Shown here piece by piece: positions 1 through 6,282 of a stretch of DNA of 11,500 bases. Both the position numbers and the translations under genes were made by a program. Source of the DNA: Clostridia bacterium (lineage in GTDB: Bacteria; Bacillota; Clostridia; Oscillospirales; Acutalibacteraceae); the NCBI GenBank assembly GCA_900755895.1, contig CAAEIG010000211.1:1-11500 (forward strand). The letters run 5' to 3'. Numbering within the stretch: the stretch's first letter is position 1; every line of letters starts with the position of its first letter. The notes below the pieces were generated by a model. That model searched no databases. It saw only the letters and a list, made by a program, of their open reading frames with translations, and had not been told where the DNA came from.

Positions 1-468
1 GAGCTGTTCACCTCTCACAAGATCTACACTGAGGCTGAGATGGAAGCCCGGTACGAGACGATTCTGGAGGAGTACCAAAAGACGCTGAACATTGAGGCGC
101 TGACCATGAGCGAAATGACTCGTCAGGACATTCTGCCCTCTGTGAGCGGATATATTGCCAGCCTGGCGGAGGCAGTTGCCGCCAAGCGTGCTGTGATCGC
201 AGATCTGCCCTGCCAGGCGGAGACAGCGCTGATTCGGAAGCTGTCCGGCCTGCTGGACAGCGCCTATGAGAAAGTGGAGAAACTGGACGCTCTTGTCAGC
301 GACGGCAAGGCCGAGAGCCACAACACCCTGTCCGCTGCCACCTACTACAAGGATGTGATCATCCCGGCTATGGCGGAACTGCGAGCTGTGGTGGATCAGA
401 TGGAAGTGAACACCTCCGCTGACTTCTGGCCCTATCCCTCCTATGGCGATTTGATGTTCCGGGTATAA
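1..468 (+). CDS. glnN: Glutamine synthetase type III, C-terminal part
   Basis: This is the last 155 residues of a gene whose 5' part lies before the window; frame 1 is open from base 1 to the TAA at 466-468. The sequence matches the C-terminal region of type III glutamine synthetases (GSIII/GlnN), which make glutamine from glutamate, ammonia and ATP in the cytoplasm. Recognisable stretches are ELFTSHKIYTEAEMEARYE at the start, NIEALTMSEMTRQDILPSV, and the family's closing WPYPSYGDLMF motif near the end. The segment is largely helical and charged, as expected for the GSIII-specific C-terminal domain; the catalytic barrel is outside the window. An ATG at 40 is internal and has no ribosome binding site, so a separate small gene is unlikely. 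A strong hairpin terminator follows 7 bases after the stop. Family assignment is from remembered conserved motifs. Confidence 0.88.
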   Translation, partial: ELFTSHKIYTEAEMEARYETILEEYQKTLNIEALTMSEMTRQDILPSVSGYIASLAEAVAAKRAVIADLPCQAETALIRKLSGLLDSAYEKVEKLDALVSDGKAESHNTLSAATYYKDVIIPAMAELRAVVDQMEVNTSADFWPYPSYGDLMFRV

Positions 469-474
469 CTGCTG

Positions 475-513
475 CAAAAAAGGCGGGTGTGAATTGCTCA
501 CACACGCCTTTTT
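475..513. terminator. Bidirectional rho-independent terminator
   Basis: A stem of AGGCG-G-GTGTGA (481-492) and TCACAC-A-CGCCT (498-509), with one G/A mismatch and the loop ATTGC, is preceded by six A (475-480) and followed by five T. It therefore has a U-run on both strands. It can end glnN transcription (plus) and also that of the minus-strand membrane protein gene ending at 605. Confidence 0.85.
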
Positions 514-559
514 CGGAAACCTATTGGAGTACAAGTGACACACATTTTCCCATACCCAG

Positions 560-595
560 GACCGTCCCGACTCCCACCGGGGCGGTCTTCCTTTT
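560..595 (+). terminator. Second hairpin, possible terminator
   Basis: GACCGTCCCG (560-569) pairs with CGGGGCGGTC (578-587) with a single G-T wobble, followed by TTCCTTTTT. An outer CCCAGG (555-560) / CCTGGG (598-603) pair can extend the structure. Only the plus strand has a T-rich tail, so it may back up the terminator at 475-513 for the plus direction. For the minus-strand gene it would only be a structured 3' end. Confidence 0.5.
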
Positions 596-604
596 TGCCT
601 GGGT

Positions 605-2155
605 TCACCTGTCCGGAGTCGGTTTGGGAAGCTCCGGTCTACCCACATATTGCATGTGAGGGAAGATAAAGTCCAAGTAGGAGTCCGGGAAATACTCATC
701 AAAGAAAACTTGGATCAGATTGGTAGCAGGAATCTCATTGACCCGCTCACTGCGGCGATACACCGCGCCCACGGACAACAGAATATCCACTGCCATCAGC
801 AGCGTGAGGATTACCGTCAAGGTGCGGCCCAGCCGCTTGGGCACCTTCTGGATGATACGGGACATGGCGGGGTACAGATCCTTCACCCACAAAAGTCCCA
901 GGATTCCCCAGAAAAAGGAGTACATCAAATTCGTCCGGCCGCCAATGTTCAGGGGCGAATCACTGTACTCCCAAGACACCGTACCGAACATCGCTTGCTG
1001 CATAAAGCTGCAAAGGTACTCGAAAGCTCCTCCGATAAACATGCTGGCCAAAAAGATCATGATATCCTTCTGGTTGTAAAGCCGGGACAATAGCAGGGTG
1101 ATCACCACTGCTCCCAAGCCGTACACGGGAATAAACGGTCCAAACACAAGTCCAACCCGCACTTGGAACTGATGAGTAGTGGCCAGGGCATACAGGGTCT
1201 CCAGCACAAAGCCCACAACATTGCCCACCATAAAGATCCAGAACAGCTTCTCATAGCACAGGCCAAAGGCAAAGGGACGCTCCTCTCCGGGAGCCAGCCG
1301 GGTTTCGTAGGCAGCCCGGGCATCCTCGTTGCGCTTGCGCATGGCCTCCCAGGAGCGGCGGCGCAGCACATCCACATTCTGCCGGAACTCCTCCAACTGC
1401 TCGTTGTACTTGAGCAACTGCAAATCCGGGAAGGCCTTGAGCAGACGCTTGCGCAGATAGTTGTCTTGGATGTTGCGCTCGTACTTCTCCTTTAAGCGCA
1501 CAGCCTCCCGCTGCCAATCCTTCTGCAGGGCCTTTTTGCCCGCCAGCCGCTTGTCGTTCAGGGCAATTGCGCCTTTGGAGATATCCTCTCCCAGCTTGTC
1601 AGAACCTAGACGCAGACGGCTGGTGACATACTCCAAATTTTTCAGCTTGCGGTTCAAACCCACCAAGCCAATGGCTGTGACCAGGAAATCCGCCGTCACA
1701 AGGCTTCCCAGAATAATGAGCAGCACCCAGCCTACCGAGGTGGGAATCCGCGAAAAAAGATCATGGCTCAAGGGCATCAAATACCGCACCACCACGGCTC
1801 CGGCCACGCCCCACAGCACACTGAATTTCAGACAGATATACCCGTGAAGGTTGTGGGGAGAGTCGGAATAATCCCACCATTTTTGATGAAACAGCTTCTC
1901 CAGCAAGAAACCTGCCAGGTATTCCAGTGCGGACCCCAACAGCATGGAGCCCACCAACAACATGGCCAAATTCCCGGAAAAGGGCCGCAACAGAAAATCC
2001 ATCCCAACCACGCCCAAACCGTAGATGGGACACAGGGGGCCGTTTAAAAAGCCCCGGTTGACAAACCGTCTCTGCCGCACCGCAGCAAAGGCGACCTCTG
2101 AGCACCATCCCAAAAATGCAAAGAGAAAAAAAGACCACAGATATGTATACGTCAT
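605..2155 (-). CDS. Duplicated CmpB-type (ABC_trans_CmpB) membrane protein
   Basis: A 516-residue integral membrane protein made of two homologous halves. Residues about 5-165 and 302-466 share a pattern matching the family annotated as putative ABC-transporter type IV permease (CmpB, Pfam ABC_trans_CmpB). Paired motifs: GWCSE (16-20) and GFVLE (315-319); GPLCPIYGLG (39-48) and GPFIPVYGLG (339-348); ALEYL (76-80) and AFEYL (377-381); WDYSDSPHNLHG (94-105) and WEYSDSPLNIGG (395-406). Each half has about four hydrophobic segments. Between them lies a basic, charged, probably coiled-coil linker (about 168-290), and a soluble tail of about 45 residues follows. The start is supported by an AGGGGAG ribosome binding site. 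No ATPase gene lies nearby, so transport is only an inherited annotation; substrate and function are unknown. It is a single-gene unit with its own promoter (2209-2237) and shares the terminator at 475-513. Confidence 0.8.
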   Translation of the reverse strand: MTYTYLWSFFLFAFLGWCSEVAFAAVRQRRFVNRGFLNGPLCPIYGLGVVGMDFLLRPFSGNLAMLLVGSMLLGSALEYLAGFLLEKLFHQKWWDYSDSPHNLHGYICLKFSVLWGVAGAVVVRYLMPLSHDLFSRIPTSVGWVLLIILGSLVTADFLVTAIGLVGLNRKLKNLEYVTSRLRLGSDKLGEDISKGAIALNDKRLAGKKALQKDWQREAVRLKEKYERNIQDNYLRKRLLKAFPDLQLLKYNEQLEEFRQNVDVLRRRSWEAMRKRNEDARAAYETRLAPGEERPFAFGLCYEKLFWIFMVGNVVGFVLETLYALATTHQFQVRVGLVFGPFIPVYGLGAVVITLLLSRLYNQKDIMIFLASMFIGGAFEYLCSFMQQAMFGTVSWEYSDSPLNIGGRTNLMYSFFWGILGLLWVKDLYPAMSRIIQKVPKRLGRTLTVILTLLMAVDILLSVGAVYRRSERVNEIPATNLIQVFFDEYFPDSYLDFIFPHMQYVGRPELPKPTPDR

Positions 2156-2208
2156 TCAAATCTCCCCTGTTCCCTATACTCCCATGCGCACTGCGGGAGT
2201 TGAAAGAC

Positions 2209-2237
2209 ATTCTATCAGATTCCGTATCATTTGTAAA
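2209..2237 (-). promoter_or_regulatory. Sigma-A-type promoter for the CmpB-like gene
   Basis: Read on the minus strand: TTTACA (2237-2232), a 17-base spacer, then TAGAAT (2214-2209), with TGA directly before the -10 giving an extended -10 (TGnTAGAAT). Transcription would begin near 2202, leaving a leader of about 46 bases before the ATG at 2155. Confidence 0.7.
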
Positions 2238-2263
2238 GCAAGCCCCACCCCGCCAAAAAAGTA

Positions 2264-2272
2264 TGGTATACT
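2264..2272 (+). promoter_or_regulatory. Extended -10 promoter for the GNAT gene
   Basis: TGGTATACT (2264-2272) is an extended -10 box located 42 bases before the acetyltransferase ATG. There is no good -35 at 17 bases (the sequence there is C-rich), which is tolerable for an extended -10 promoter. It faces away from the minus-strand promoter at 2209-2237. Confidence 0.5.
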
Positions 2273-2313
2273 ATGCAGCATAGCAGAACCACAGAACCGA
2301 GAGGAGACCTGGC

Positions 2314-2748
2314 ATGGAATGGCTGATTAAAACCTTTTCCCAGTTGACCGCAGAGGAGCTGTATCAAATTCTCCAGCTGCGGGTGGATGTGTTCGTAGTG
2401 GAGCAAAATTGTCCCTATCACGAATTGGACGGCAAGGACCAGCAAGCCCTGCACGTCTTCGCCCGGGACCAAGAAGGCATCCAAGCCTATCTCCGGGTGC
2501 TGGCTCCTGGCGTGTCCTTCCCAGAGGCGTCCCTGGGGCGGGTCATCAGCAAAAAGCGCCGCCAGGGATTGGGCACCCAGCTGTTAAACCGGGGGCTTCA
2601 AGCCGCCAGGGACTGGCTGGGGGACGGACCCATCCGCATTGAAGCCCAAACCTACGCCAAATCCTTTTATGAGCAGGCGGGATTCCGCCAGGTCTCGGAG
2701 GAATTCCTGGAGGACGGCATCCCCCACATTCAAATGCTCCGGCCCTGA
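2314..2748 (+). CDS. ElaA-like GNAT family N-acetyltransferase
   Basis: A 144-residue, complete single-domain GNAT protein. The N-terminal half closely follows E. coli ElaA: LYQILQLRVDVFVVEQNCPY (17-35, one continuous block) and HELDGKDQ, where ElaA has VFVVEQNCPY followed by a DIDG-type segment. The acetyl-CoA pyrophosphate loop is visible as RRQGLG (82-87, R-x-x-G-x-G), preceded by LGRVI (74-78). The C-terminal EAQTYAKSFYEQAGF and EDGIPHIQM match the end of ElaA. It would transfer an acetyl group from acetyl-CoA to an amine acceptor; the physiological acceptor of this subfamily is not known to me. The start is set by GAGAGGAG 6 to 13 bases upstream. The stop codon TGA (2746-2748) directly abuts the stop of the convergent nnr gene, and there is no terminator between them. 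Family call is firm; function beyond acetyl transfer is open. Confidence 0.88.
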   Translation: MEWLIKTFSQLTAEELYQILQLRVDVFVVEQNCPYHELDGKDQQALHVFARDQEGIQAYLRVLAPGVSFPEASLGRVISKKRRQGLGTQLLNRGLQAARDWLGDGPIRIEAQTYAKSFYEQAGFRQVSEEFLEDGIPHIQMLRP

Positions 2749-4263
2749 TTACAGGTATCGCCGGAACACCTGAGGCAGCATTTCCGGCAGGTCCGTGGGA
2801 AGCATGGCCCGTTGGGTAAACCACTGAGCACACAGGTCCCCTGCCATACCGTGGAGGTACACCGCCAGCACCGCAGCCTCATAGCAACCCAGCCCTTGAG
2901 CCAGGAAGGCTCCCGCCATTCCCGCCAGTACGTCCCCGCTGCCGCCCTTGGCCATGCCGGGATTCCCGGTGGGATTTACGGCGCACCTGCCGTCCGGTGC
3001 GGCAACCACGGTGGCGGCGCCTTTTAAGGCCACCACTGCCCCGGTCTCCCGCGCCTTCTGCTGGGCGGCTCCCAGCCTGTCTGACTGGATCTCCGGAATG
3101 GTGTCGTCGCAGAGCCGGGCCATCTCCCCGGGATGGGGCGTGAGCACCAGCGGAATCTCCAACCCCTCCAAAAAGCCCGAATGCCGGCTGAGGAAGTTGA
3201 TGGCGTCCGCATCCGCCAGCAGAGGCACCCGGCAATGGGAAAACACCAGGGGGCACACCAGTTCCGAGCGGGTCCCCAGGCCGCAGCCCATGACGCAAGC
3301 ACTACAGCACTCCAAGGCCTCCAGCAGAGCGGCCTCACTCTCCTCCCGGCGGTCCTCCCAGTCCAGGATCACGTACACCGCTTGGGGCACCGCCTGGGAG
3401 ATCACCGGGTAGAGCCGCTCCTCCACAGCGATCTGCAACAGCCCTACGCCACAGCGCAGAGCCGCTTTGGCCGCCATGATGCAGGCTCCGGCCATGCCCC
3501 AGCTGCCGCACACCAGAAGCAGCTTGCCCTGGTCCCCTTTGTTGACCTGGGGGTCCGGCTCTGAAAGCCACTCCCGGGGAAAGTCCTCGTCCGTGAGGGA
3601 CAGACGAGTCTCAGCGCCCTCCATCAACGCGGCGGGCACTCCCACCTGGGCTACCACCGTCTCCCCACAGAACTCCTTGGCAGGATAGGACACATTGGCA
3701 GGTTTCAGACCGGTGAAAGTCACCGTGACGTCCGCCCGGAAAGCTCCGGCACTGACCCGTCCGGTATCGCACTCCACACCGCTGGGCAGGTCGGCGGAGA
3801 GTTTCAAGCAGGACAGGCCTGCGGCAAACCCCAACAGCCTGCCCGCTGTCCCGGAGAGCTCTCCCCGGAAGCTGAATCCGAACACGCAATCCACCACCAC
3901 GTCCGCTCCTTCCAACACTGTGCGGACGGGCTCTTCCTCCTCCCCGGAAAAGACCGTCACCTCCGGAGGCATGGCCTCATAAGCCGCCCGGGCCAGATCG
4001 GTACGGGGCTCCCCTTGGACCAGCACCACGGTGCAGTTCATCCCCCGCCTGCTCAACCGTCCGGCACAGACAAAGCCGTCCCCGCCGTTGTTCCCCCGGC
4101 CGCACAGCACCACTGCGGTCTTGCCGGTTACTGGACGGCAGCGGCGCTCCACCTGGTCTGCCACAGCGGCCCCCGCGTTTTCCATCAGCAGGGAAAGGGG
4201 TGTTCCCGCAGCCACGGCTGCCATCTCCAGACGCTGCATTTCGTCTCTGCAAAAGAGCTTCAT
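2749..4263 (-). CDS. nnr: Bifunctional NAD(P)HX epimerase / ADP-dependent NAD(P)HX dehydratase
   Basis: A 504-residue cytoplasmic repair enzyme. The N-terminal YjeF_N-type domain (about 1-215) epimerises damaged hydrated NAD(P)H; it shows LLMENAG (25-31), the GRGNNGGDG loop (55-63) and DLPSGVECDTG (158-168). The C-terminal ribokinase-like domain (about 235-504) dehydrates S-NAD(P)HX using ADP; it shows NKGDQGK (241-247), CGSWGMAGA (252-260), LTPHPGE (374-380) and GNPGMAKGGSGDVL (433-446), with the probable catalytic Asp at 444. The length is normal for the fused form. The frame stays open upstream to 4431, but the ATG at 4263 has a perfect GGAGGAGG 4 to 11 bases before it, and MKLFCRDEMQRLE is a typical family start. 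The extra codons would run antisense through the FMN riboswitch. It is convergent and abutting with the GNAT gene and divergent from ribU. Confidence 0.95.
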   Translation of the reverse strand: MKLFCRDEMQRLEMAAVAAGTPLSLLMENAGAAVADQVERRCRPVTGKTAVVLCGRGNNGGDGFVCAGRLSRRGMNCTVVLVQGEPRTDLARAAYEAMPPEVTVFSGEEEEPVRTVLEGADVVVDCVFGFSFRGELSGTAGRLLGFAAGLSCLKLSADLPSGVECDTGRVSAGAFRADVTVTFTGLKPANVSYPAKEFCGETVVAQVGVPAALMEGAETRLSLTDEDFPREWLSEPDPQVNKGDQGKLLLVCGSWGMAGACIMAAKAALRCGVGLLQIAVEERLYPVISQAVPQAVYVILDWEDRREESEAALLEALECCSACVMGCGLGTRSELVCPLVFSHCRVPLLADADAINFLSRHSGFLEGLEIPLVLTPHPGEMARLCDDTIPEIQSDRLGAAQQKARETGAVVALKGAATVVAAPDGRCAVNPTGNPGMAKGGSGDVLAGMAGAFLAQGLGCYEAAVLAVYLHGMAGDLCAQWFTQRAMLPTDLPEMLPQVFRRYL

Positions 4264-4276
4264 GATATCCTCCTCC

Positions 4277-4305
4277 TTGACAGGCGCATCACTCTGTAAT
4301 AGAAT
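4277..4305 (+). promoter_or_regulatory. ribU promoter (consensus -35, near-consensus -10)
   Basis: TTGACA (4277-4282), exactly 17 bases, TAGAAT (4300-4305). The start would be near 4312, about 7 bases before the first helix of the FMN aptamer. The -35 lies immediately beside the nnr ribosome binding site on the opposite strand. Confidence 0.8.
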
Positions 4306-4332
4306 GATACCAGCAAATGATCTTCGGGGCAA
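4304..4332 (-). promoter_or_regulatory. Putative nnr promoter
   Basis: On the minus strand: TTGCCC (4332-4327), 17 bases, then TATCAT (4309-4304) with an extended TGG in front (TGGTATCAT). The start point would be near 4297, giving a leader of about 34 bases that includes the GGAGGAGG site. The -10 overlaps the ribU -10 on the other strand by two bases. Confidence 0.55.
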
Positions 4333-4451
4333 GGTGCAATTCCTTACCGGCAGTACAGTCTGCGAACGGAGGGTCTCCCTCCGCCGAGCTGGTGTGATTC
4401 CAGCACCGACGGTGAACCGCTTTTGCGGCAAAGTCCGGATGTGAGAAGGTC
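4319..4451 (+). ncRNA. FMN riboswitch (RFN element) aptamer
   Basis: The conserved RFN blocks appear in order: TCTTCGGGGCAAGGTGCAAT (4321-4340), TTCCTTACCGGCAGT, then GGTGTGATTCCAGCACCGAC (4391-4410), GGTGAACCGC, and AGTCCGGATGTGAGAAGG (4432-4449). The closing P1 helix forms between GATCTTC (4319-4325) and GAAGGTC (4445-4451) with one G-U pair. In this known class, FMN binding stabilises P1 and represses flavin synthesis or uptake genes. The next gene is a riboflavin transporter, which fits. Confidence 0.95.
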
Positions 4452-4487
4452 GGGGGAGGAATCCCCCCTTTCATCATGTTGTTTCGA

Positions 4488-4522
4488 AAAACCCCGGAAC
4501 CTTCTGCAGGCTCCGGGGTTTT
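4488..4522 (+). terminator. Riboswitch-controlled terminator with overlapping antiterminator
   Basis: AAAACCCCGGA (4488-4498) pairs perfectly with TCCGGGGTTTT (4512-4522), with an extra inner CC/GG. The stem's 5' half and loop can instead pair with the 3' strand of P1: GAAGGT (4445-4450) with ACCTTC (4499-4504), and CGGGG (4451-4455) with CCCCG (4492-4496), leaving a two-base bulge. Thus FMN-bound RNA would free the terminator, and unbound RNA would block it. A GGGGGA/TCCCCC hairpin with a GGAA loop (4452-4467) also competes for this strand. Confidence 0.85.
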
Positions 4523-4607
4523 GTGATGGTCCGAACGTTCTCTCCGGGATGCCGGTCCATCACACCCCTTCGGTCTTTTGCATATTTTTCCGAAAGGGAT
4601 TGATCTC

Positions 4608-5207
4608 ATGCAAAAGAAAATCAACGTAAGAACCCTGGCTGTAACCGCTATTCTGGGCGCTGTGGCCACCGTGCTGATGTTCTTCAGCTTCAGCATCCCC
4701 GTCATTCTCCCCAGTTTCTTGGCCATGGACTTCTCCGAGCTGCCGGCTTTGATCGCGTCCTTCACCCTGGGACCTGTCAGCGGGGCCACGGTGTGCCTGA
4801 TCAAAAACGTAGTGAACCTGCCCACCTCCTCCACCGGCGGTGCCGGAGAACTGTGCAACTTCCTCATGGGTGTCACCTTTGTGGTGCCGGCGGGACTGAT
4901 CTACAAGTACCGCAAGGACCGGGTGGGTGCCGTGGTAGGCTCCTTTGTGGGGGCACTGGTGATGGCCATTCTCAGCTTGCCCATCAACTATTTTATCAGC
5001 TACCCGGCGTACGCCGTGTTCTTTAACATGACCACTGACAAGGTCATGGCCATGTATCAGGCCATTCTCCCCTGGGTAAAGACGCTGCCCCAGGCGCTGC
5101 TTGTCTTCAACATGCCTTTCACCTTTGTCAAAGCAATGTGCAGTGTGCTCATCACCTTTGTGATTTACAAGCGGATTTCGCCGCTGATTAAAGGAACCAT
5201 GAAGTAA
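4608..5207 (+). CDS. ribU: Riboflavin ECF transporter S component
   Basis: A 199-residue, strongly hydrophobic protein with about six membrane segments, the usual size and pattern of ECF transporter substrate-binding (S) components. Features include the AxxxA type contact motif in the first helix (A14-A18) used by S components to meet the shared EcfT subunit, DFSELPALIASF (41-52), GPVSG (55-59), KNVVN (66-70), TGGAGELCNFLMG (76-88) and NMPFTFVKA (168-176). These match RibU-type riboflavin carriers. The FMN riboswitch upstream independently supports riboflavin as substrate. It needs EcfA/A'/T modules, which are not in this window. The start at 4608 is chosen over the ATG at 4578 because AAAGGGA lies 9 to 15 bases upstream and MQKKINVRTLA is the usual S-component start; nothing resembling a site precedes 4578. 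The stop codon sits at the left edge of the palindromic element. Confidence 0.93.
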   Translation: MQKKINVRTLAVTAILGAVATVLMFFSFSIPVILPSFLAMDFSELPALIASFTLGPVSGATVCLIKNVVNLPTSSTGGAGELCNFLMGVTFVVPAGLIYKYRKDRVGAVVGSFVGALVMAILSLPINYFISYPAYAVFFNMTTDKVMAMYQAILPWVKTLPQALLVFNMPFTFVKAMCSVLITFVIYKRISPLIKGTMK

Positions 5208-5551
5208 GGGAAAACGAAAAAGTTTTTGCAGCAGCTTTTTTCAAAAAGCTGCGACCTGAAACGCCCTTAAAAAAACGGCGCAGCCGTCAAAAATAAAGCG
5301 CCGTAGGCCGCACGCTGACGAAGTCAGATAGGCCAAGGCGCGTCCCTGTTTTGTGTACAACAAAAGGACATCCGAGTTTTATAGCTCGGATGTCCTTTTC
5401 TAAATTTAAATCAAAAGGGCCGCTCGTGCGGCTACAGCCCTTCAGGCTGACGCGCCGCGCTCGCTGGATTTTCTTTCCGGCTGCGCCGGTTTTAAGGTCG
5501 CAGCTTTTTGAAAAAAGCTGCTGCAAAAACTTTTTCGTTTTCTAGCCCTTA
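5205..5551. repeat. Large palindromic, MITE-like intergenic element
   Basis: The left arm 5210-5257 and right arm 5495-5542 are perfect 48-base reverse complements. Each arm contains its own hairpin: GCAGCTTTTT / AAAAAGCTGC at 5231-5252, mirrored on the right. The symmetry continues imperfectly inward to CGGCGCAGCCG (5276-5286) and its complement (5478-5488), and GGCGCGTC (5337-5344) pairs with GACGCGCC (about 5450). Further hairpins include CTGAC-GAA-GTCAG (5315-5327) and a central 15-bp stem. An outer TAAGGG (5205-5210) / CCCTTA (5546-5551) pair contains both neighbouring stop codons. No transposase or plausible ORF is inside. It fills the whole gap between two convergent genes. Confidence 0.85.
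5362..5399. terminator. Central bidirectional terminator hairpin
   Basis: AAAAGGACATCCGAG (5362-5376) and CTCGGATGTCCTTTT (5385-5399) form a perfect 15-bp stem around the eight-base loop TTTTATAG. It has T-runs on both strands, so it can end ribU from the left and the membrane protein gene from the right. It sits at the centre of the palindromic element. Confidence 0.8.
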
Positions 5552-6088
5552 ACCCCGTCCGAACTTCTCAAACTTCAACGGACGAGGAATATACTTCTTC
5601 ACAGCATCCAGAAACTCCTCATCGGGATCAAACACCACCAGGGTCTTGCCGGTCTTGCCGCTGCGGACAATCATATACCAGCTGTCACGATGATCGGAAT
5701 ACTGGGTGGCAAACACTCTGGCGTCAAAGCTCTGGTTCTTCAGCCTGGCCTCGTTCTTCTGGTACTCTCCAATGTCCTCGGCAGAGCTGCACTCGAAGGA
5801 GGTCATGCGCTTACGGGTGGAACGGTTCATAATCTTATCCACTGCCACAAAGCCGTTGGTCAAGCTGTATTCGTACTCCAGCAGCCGCATGGTCAGCAGC
5901 TTATAGCCGCCAAAGCCCGCGCCCAGGGCCACCAGGAAGGTGAGCATGGGGAAGGGAAAAATGAAGAACCCCACGATAAACCCGATAAATACCACCACGA
6001 TCATGGCCACGACAATCCCCAGAAGGATCAGCATGTCCATGGTTTCAAATTTTTTCTTTATCATACGTTCAATAAATACGTCGCCCAT
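5549..6088 (-). CDS. Conserved small membrane protein of unknown function
   Basis: A 179-residue protein with two adjacent hydrophobic segments near the N-terminus (about 19-45 and 47-66), and then a soluble domain of about 110 residues. The soluble part opens with EYEYSLTNGFVAVDKI (71-86) and the basic RSTRKRM (89-95), and ends with VVFDPDEEFLDAVKKYIPR (151-169). This layout, a membrane hairpin followed by a beta-rich PH-like region, resembles an uncharacterised Clostridia family (I think DUF6106, not certain). No enzymatic motif is visible. The chosen ATG has AAAGGA about 13 bases upstream, rather far; an internal Met9 is possible but has no better site. It stands alone, with its own promoter at 6149-6177, and converges on ribU across the palindromic element. 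Function is unknown. Confidence 0.75.
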   Translation of the reverse strand: MGDVFIERMIKKKFETMDMLILLGIVVAMIVVVFIGFIVGFFIFPFPMLTFLVALGAGFGGYKLLTMRLLEYEYSLTNGFVAVDKIMNRSTRKRMTSFECSSAEDIGEYQKNEARLKNQSFDARVFATQYSDHRDSWYMIVRSGKTGKTLVVFDPDEEFLDAVKKYIPRPLKFEKFGRG

Positions 6089-6148
6089 GCTCTTTTTTCA
6101 TCCTTTCGTCATTGCAGCAGTTCTTCTCTGCCGCATTCCATGGTGCTT

Positions 6149-6177
6149 ATCATATCACAAATCCACGCAGGATTCAA
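6149..6177 (-). promoter_or_regulatory. Promoter for the small membrane protein gene
   Basis: On the minus strand TTGAAT (6177-6172), 17 bases, TATGAT (6154-6149), with an extended TGA before the -10. Start near 6142, leader about 54 bases. The -35 and -10 hexamers are identical to those of the divergent pheS promoter at 6248-6276. The roughly 70 bases between the two promoters hold nothing I recognise. Confidence 0.7.
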
Positions 6178-6247
6178 ATAAATCTTTTGTGAACATTCCG
6201 AAAGAAATCCTCCCCCGCTTCCCCGCCGAGAAAATACCCCGCCCCCC

Positions 6248-6276
6248 TTGAATCCCCGGGGATTTTGTGGTATGAT
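6248..6276 (+). promoter_or_regulatory. pheST promoter
   Basis: TTGAAT (6248-6253), 17 bases, TATGAT (6271-6276), with TGG before the -10 (extended -10). The start would be near 6283, giving a leader of about 310 bases that contains the full T-box structure. Confidence 0.75.
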
Positions 6277-6282
6277 TGAAAA

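Noticed and set aside
4264..4431. A 56-residue N-terminal extension of Nnr from an upstream ATG at 4431.
   Set aside because: The extension is antisense to the FMN riboswitch, has no family counterpart, and the ATG at 4263 has a near-perfect ribosome binding site.
4578..4607. An alternative earlier ATG for ribU.
   Set aside because: No ribosome binding site precedes it, while the ATG at 4608 has one and matches the usual S-component N-terminus.
4289..4876. A minus-strand 195-codon frame across the riboswitch and the start of ribU.
   Set aside because: It overlaps both the conserved aptamer and the RibU coding frame in antisense and resembles no protein.
5287..5545. Short open frames of 64 to 79 codons inside the palindromic element.
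   Set aside because: They run through the inverted arms and hairpins, lack ribosome binding sites and show no protein-like composition.
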